This document shows positions 13,917-14,100 of a stretch of DNA of 14,100 bases, piece by piece. The DNA comes from Spirochaetota bacterium (GTDB lineage Bacteria; Spirochaetota; Brevinematia; DTOW01), in contig JAPYWX010000024.1 in the NCBI GenBank assembly GCA_028276145.1, positions 1 to 14,100 on the forward strand, read 5' to 3'. The translations under genes and the position numbers were made by a program. The notes below the pieces were generated by a model. The model made no database searches and was not told the DNA's origin. It was given only the letters and a program-made list of their open reading frames with translations. How positions within the stretch are numbered: the stretch's first letter is position 1; every line of letters begins with the position of its first letter.

Positions 13917-14100
13917 TAAGAATTAGCAATACTTTCGTAATATCTCTTAGCCAGCTCGTAAAGAAAATCATAAAGCTTGGAAGTATTAATACCGTGCTTA
14001 GCAGATATGAATATACTGTTTGGGTACTTCTTCGCCATCTCATCTATGATAGAGATATCATCAACTCCATCTATTTTGTTAAAGACGTAATACATAGGTG
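13916..14100 (-). CDS. hflX: GTPase C-terminus, probably HflX, 5' part beyond the window
   Basis: The minus-strand frame entering at the right edge encodes 60 complete residues ending in TAG. It contains the G4 motif NKID (PMYYVFNKIDGVDD) and the G5 motif SAK in YPNSIFISAKHGINTSKLYDFL, followed by one helix and the end of the protein. This is the last third of a Ras-like G domain. The stretch around 'YPNSIFISAK.G....L' and the lack of a following RNA-binding domain suit HflX, a ribosome-associated GTPase that splits stalled ribosomes. Era (KH domain) and Der (second G domain or KH) are disfavoured because the protein ends too soon. EngB-type GTPases remain possible. The gene symbol is tentative. 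Confidence 0.6.
   Translation of the reverse strand, partial: PMYYVFNKIDGVDDISIIDEMAKKYPNSIFISAKHGINTSKLYDFLYELAKRYYESIANS

Noticed and set aside
13837..14043. Minus-strand open frame of 68 codons
   Set aside because: It runs out of frame through the GTPase-encoding region and into palindromic repeats; the GTPase frame has clear NKID and SAK motifs.

Overview
The window is AT-rich, tightly packed bacterial DNA that most resembles a spirochaete. The main clue is a cheW-cheX-[extra gene]-cheY cluster, which recalls the cheA-cheW-cheX-cheY order known from Treponema and Borrelia. A short FliL, an HD-GYP protein and a class III nucleotidyl cyclase fit a motile bacterium with chemotaxis and cyclic-nucleotide signalling. 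The assignment is an inference from gene content; no rRNA or tRNA is present to test it.

Layout. (1) Positions 1-2653, plus strand: the 3' end of a ribD reductase domain, then a tail-anchored TPR protein, an unrecognised helical protein and a membrane-anchored J-domain protein, tightly packed as one operon. (2) fliL (2650-3189, minus) converges on the J-domain gene with a 3-base overlap. (3) A divergent 367-bp gap separates fliL from an HD-GYP gene (3557-5143, plus). (4) From 5605 to the right edge every gene is on the minus strand. In transcription order, starting at the right edge, these are: a GTPase C-terminus (HflX-like), a DegT/DnrJ/EryC1 aminotransferase, the operon cheW-cheX-REC/STAS-cheY-pdxA with 1-base stop/start overlaps, an orphan sugar-binding lipoprotein, and the nucleotidyl cyclase, which converges on the HD-GYP gene.

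The most unusual part is the non-coding DNA. Four of the five long gaps (5144-5604, 8423-8760, 11796-12174, 13330-13915) are filled with a modular, diverged repeat family. Its modules are a C-rich box followed by a TTTGATGA-like segment, a stable hairpin whose stem sequence changes while pairing is kept, a second weaker hairpin, and strings of a 13-15 bp palindrome (GTGCT...AGCAC), up to six in a row. All four of these gaps lie after at least one stop codon. The divergent gap has only a reduced trace of the family. No transposase is visible. I regard this family and the receiver-STAS protein inside the chemotaxis operon as the two best leads.

A third pattern concerns translation. Several genes that begin transcripts (HD-GYP, cyclase, cheW) lack a Shine-Dalgarno sequence and have a -10-like box only 6-9 bases before the start codon, suggesting leaderless mRNAs. 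Other genes (the SBP, cheX, cheY, the J-domain gene) have strong GGAGG-type sites.
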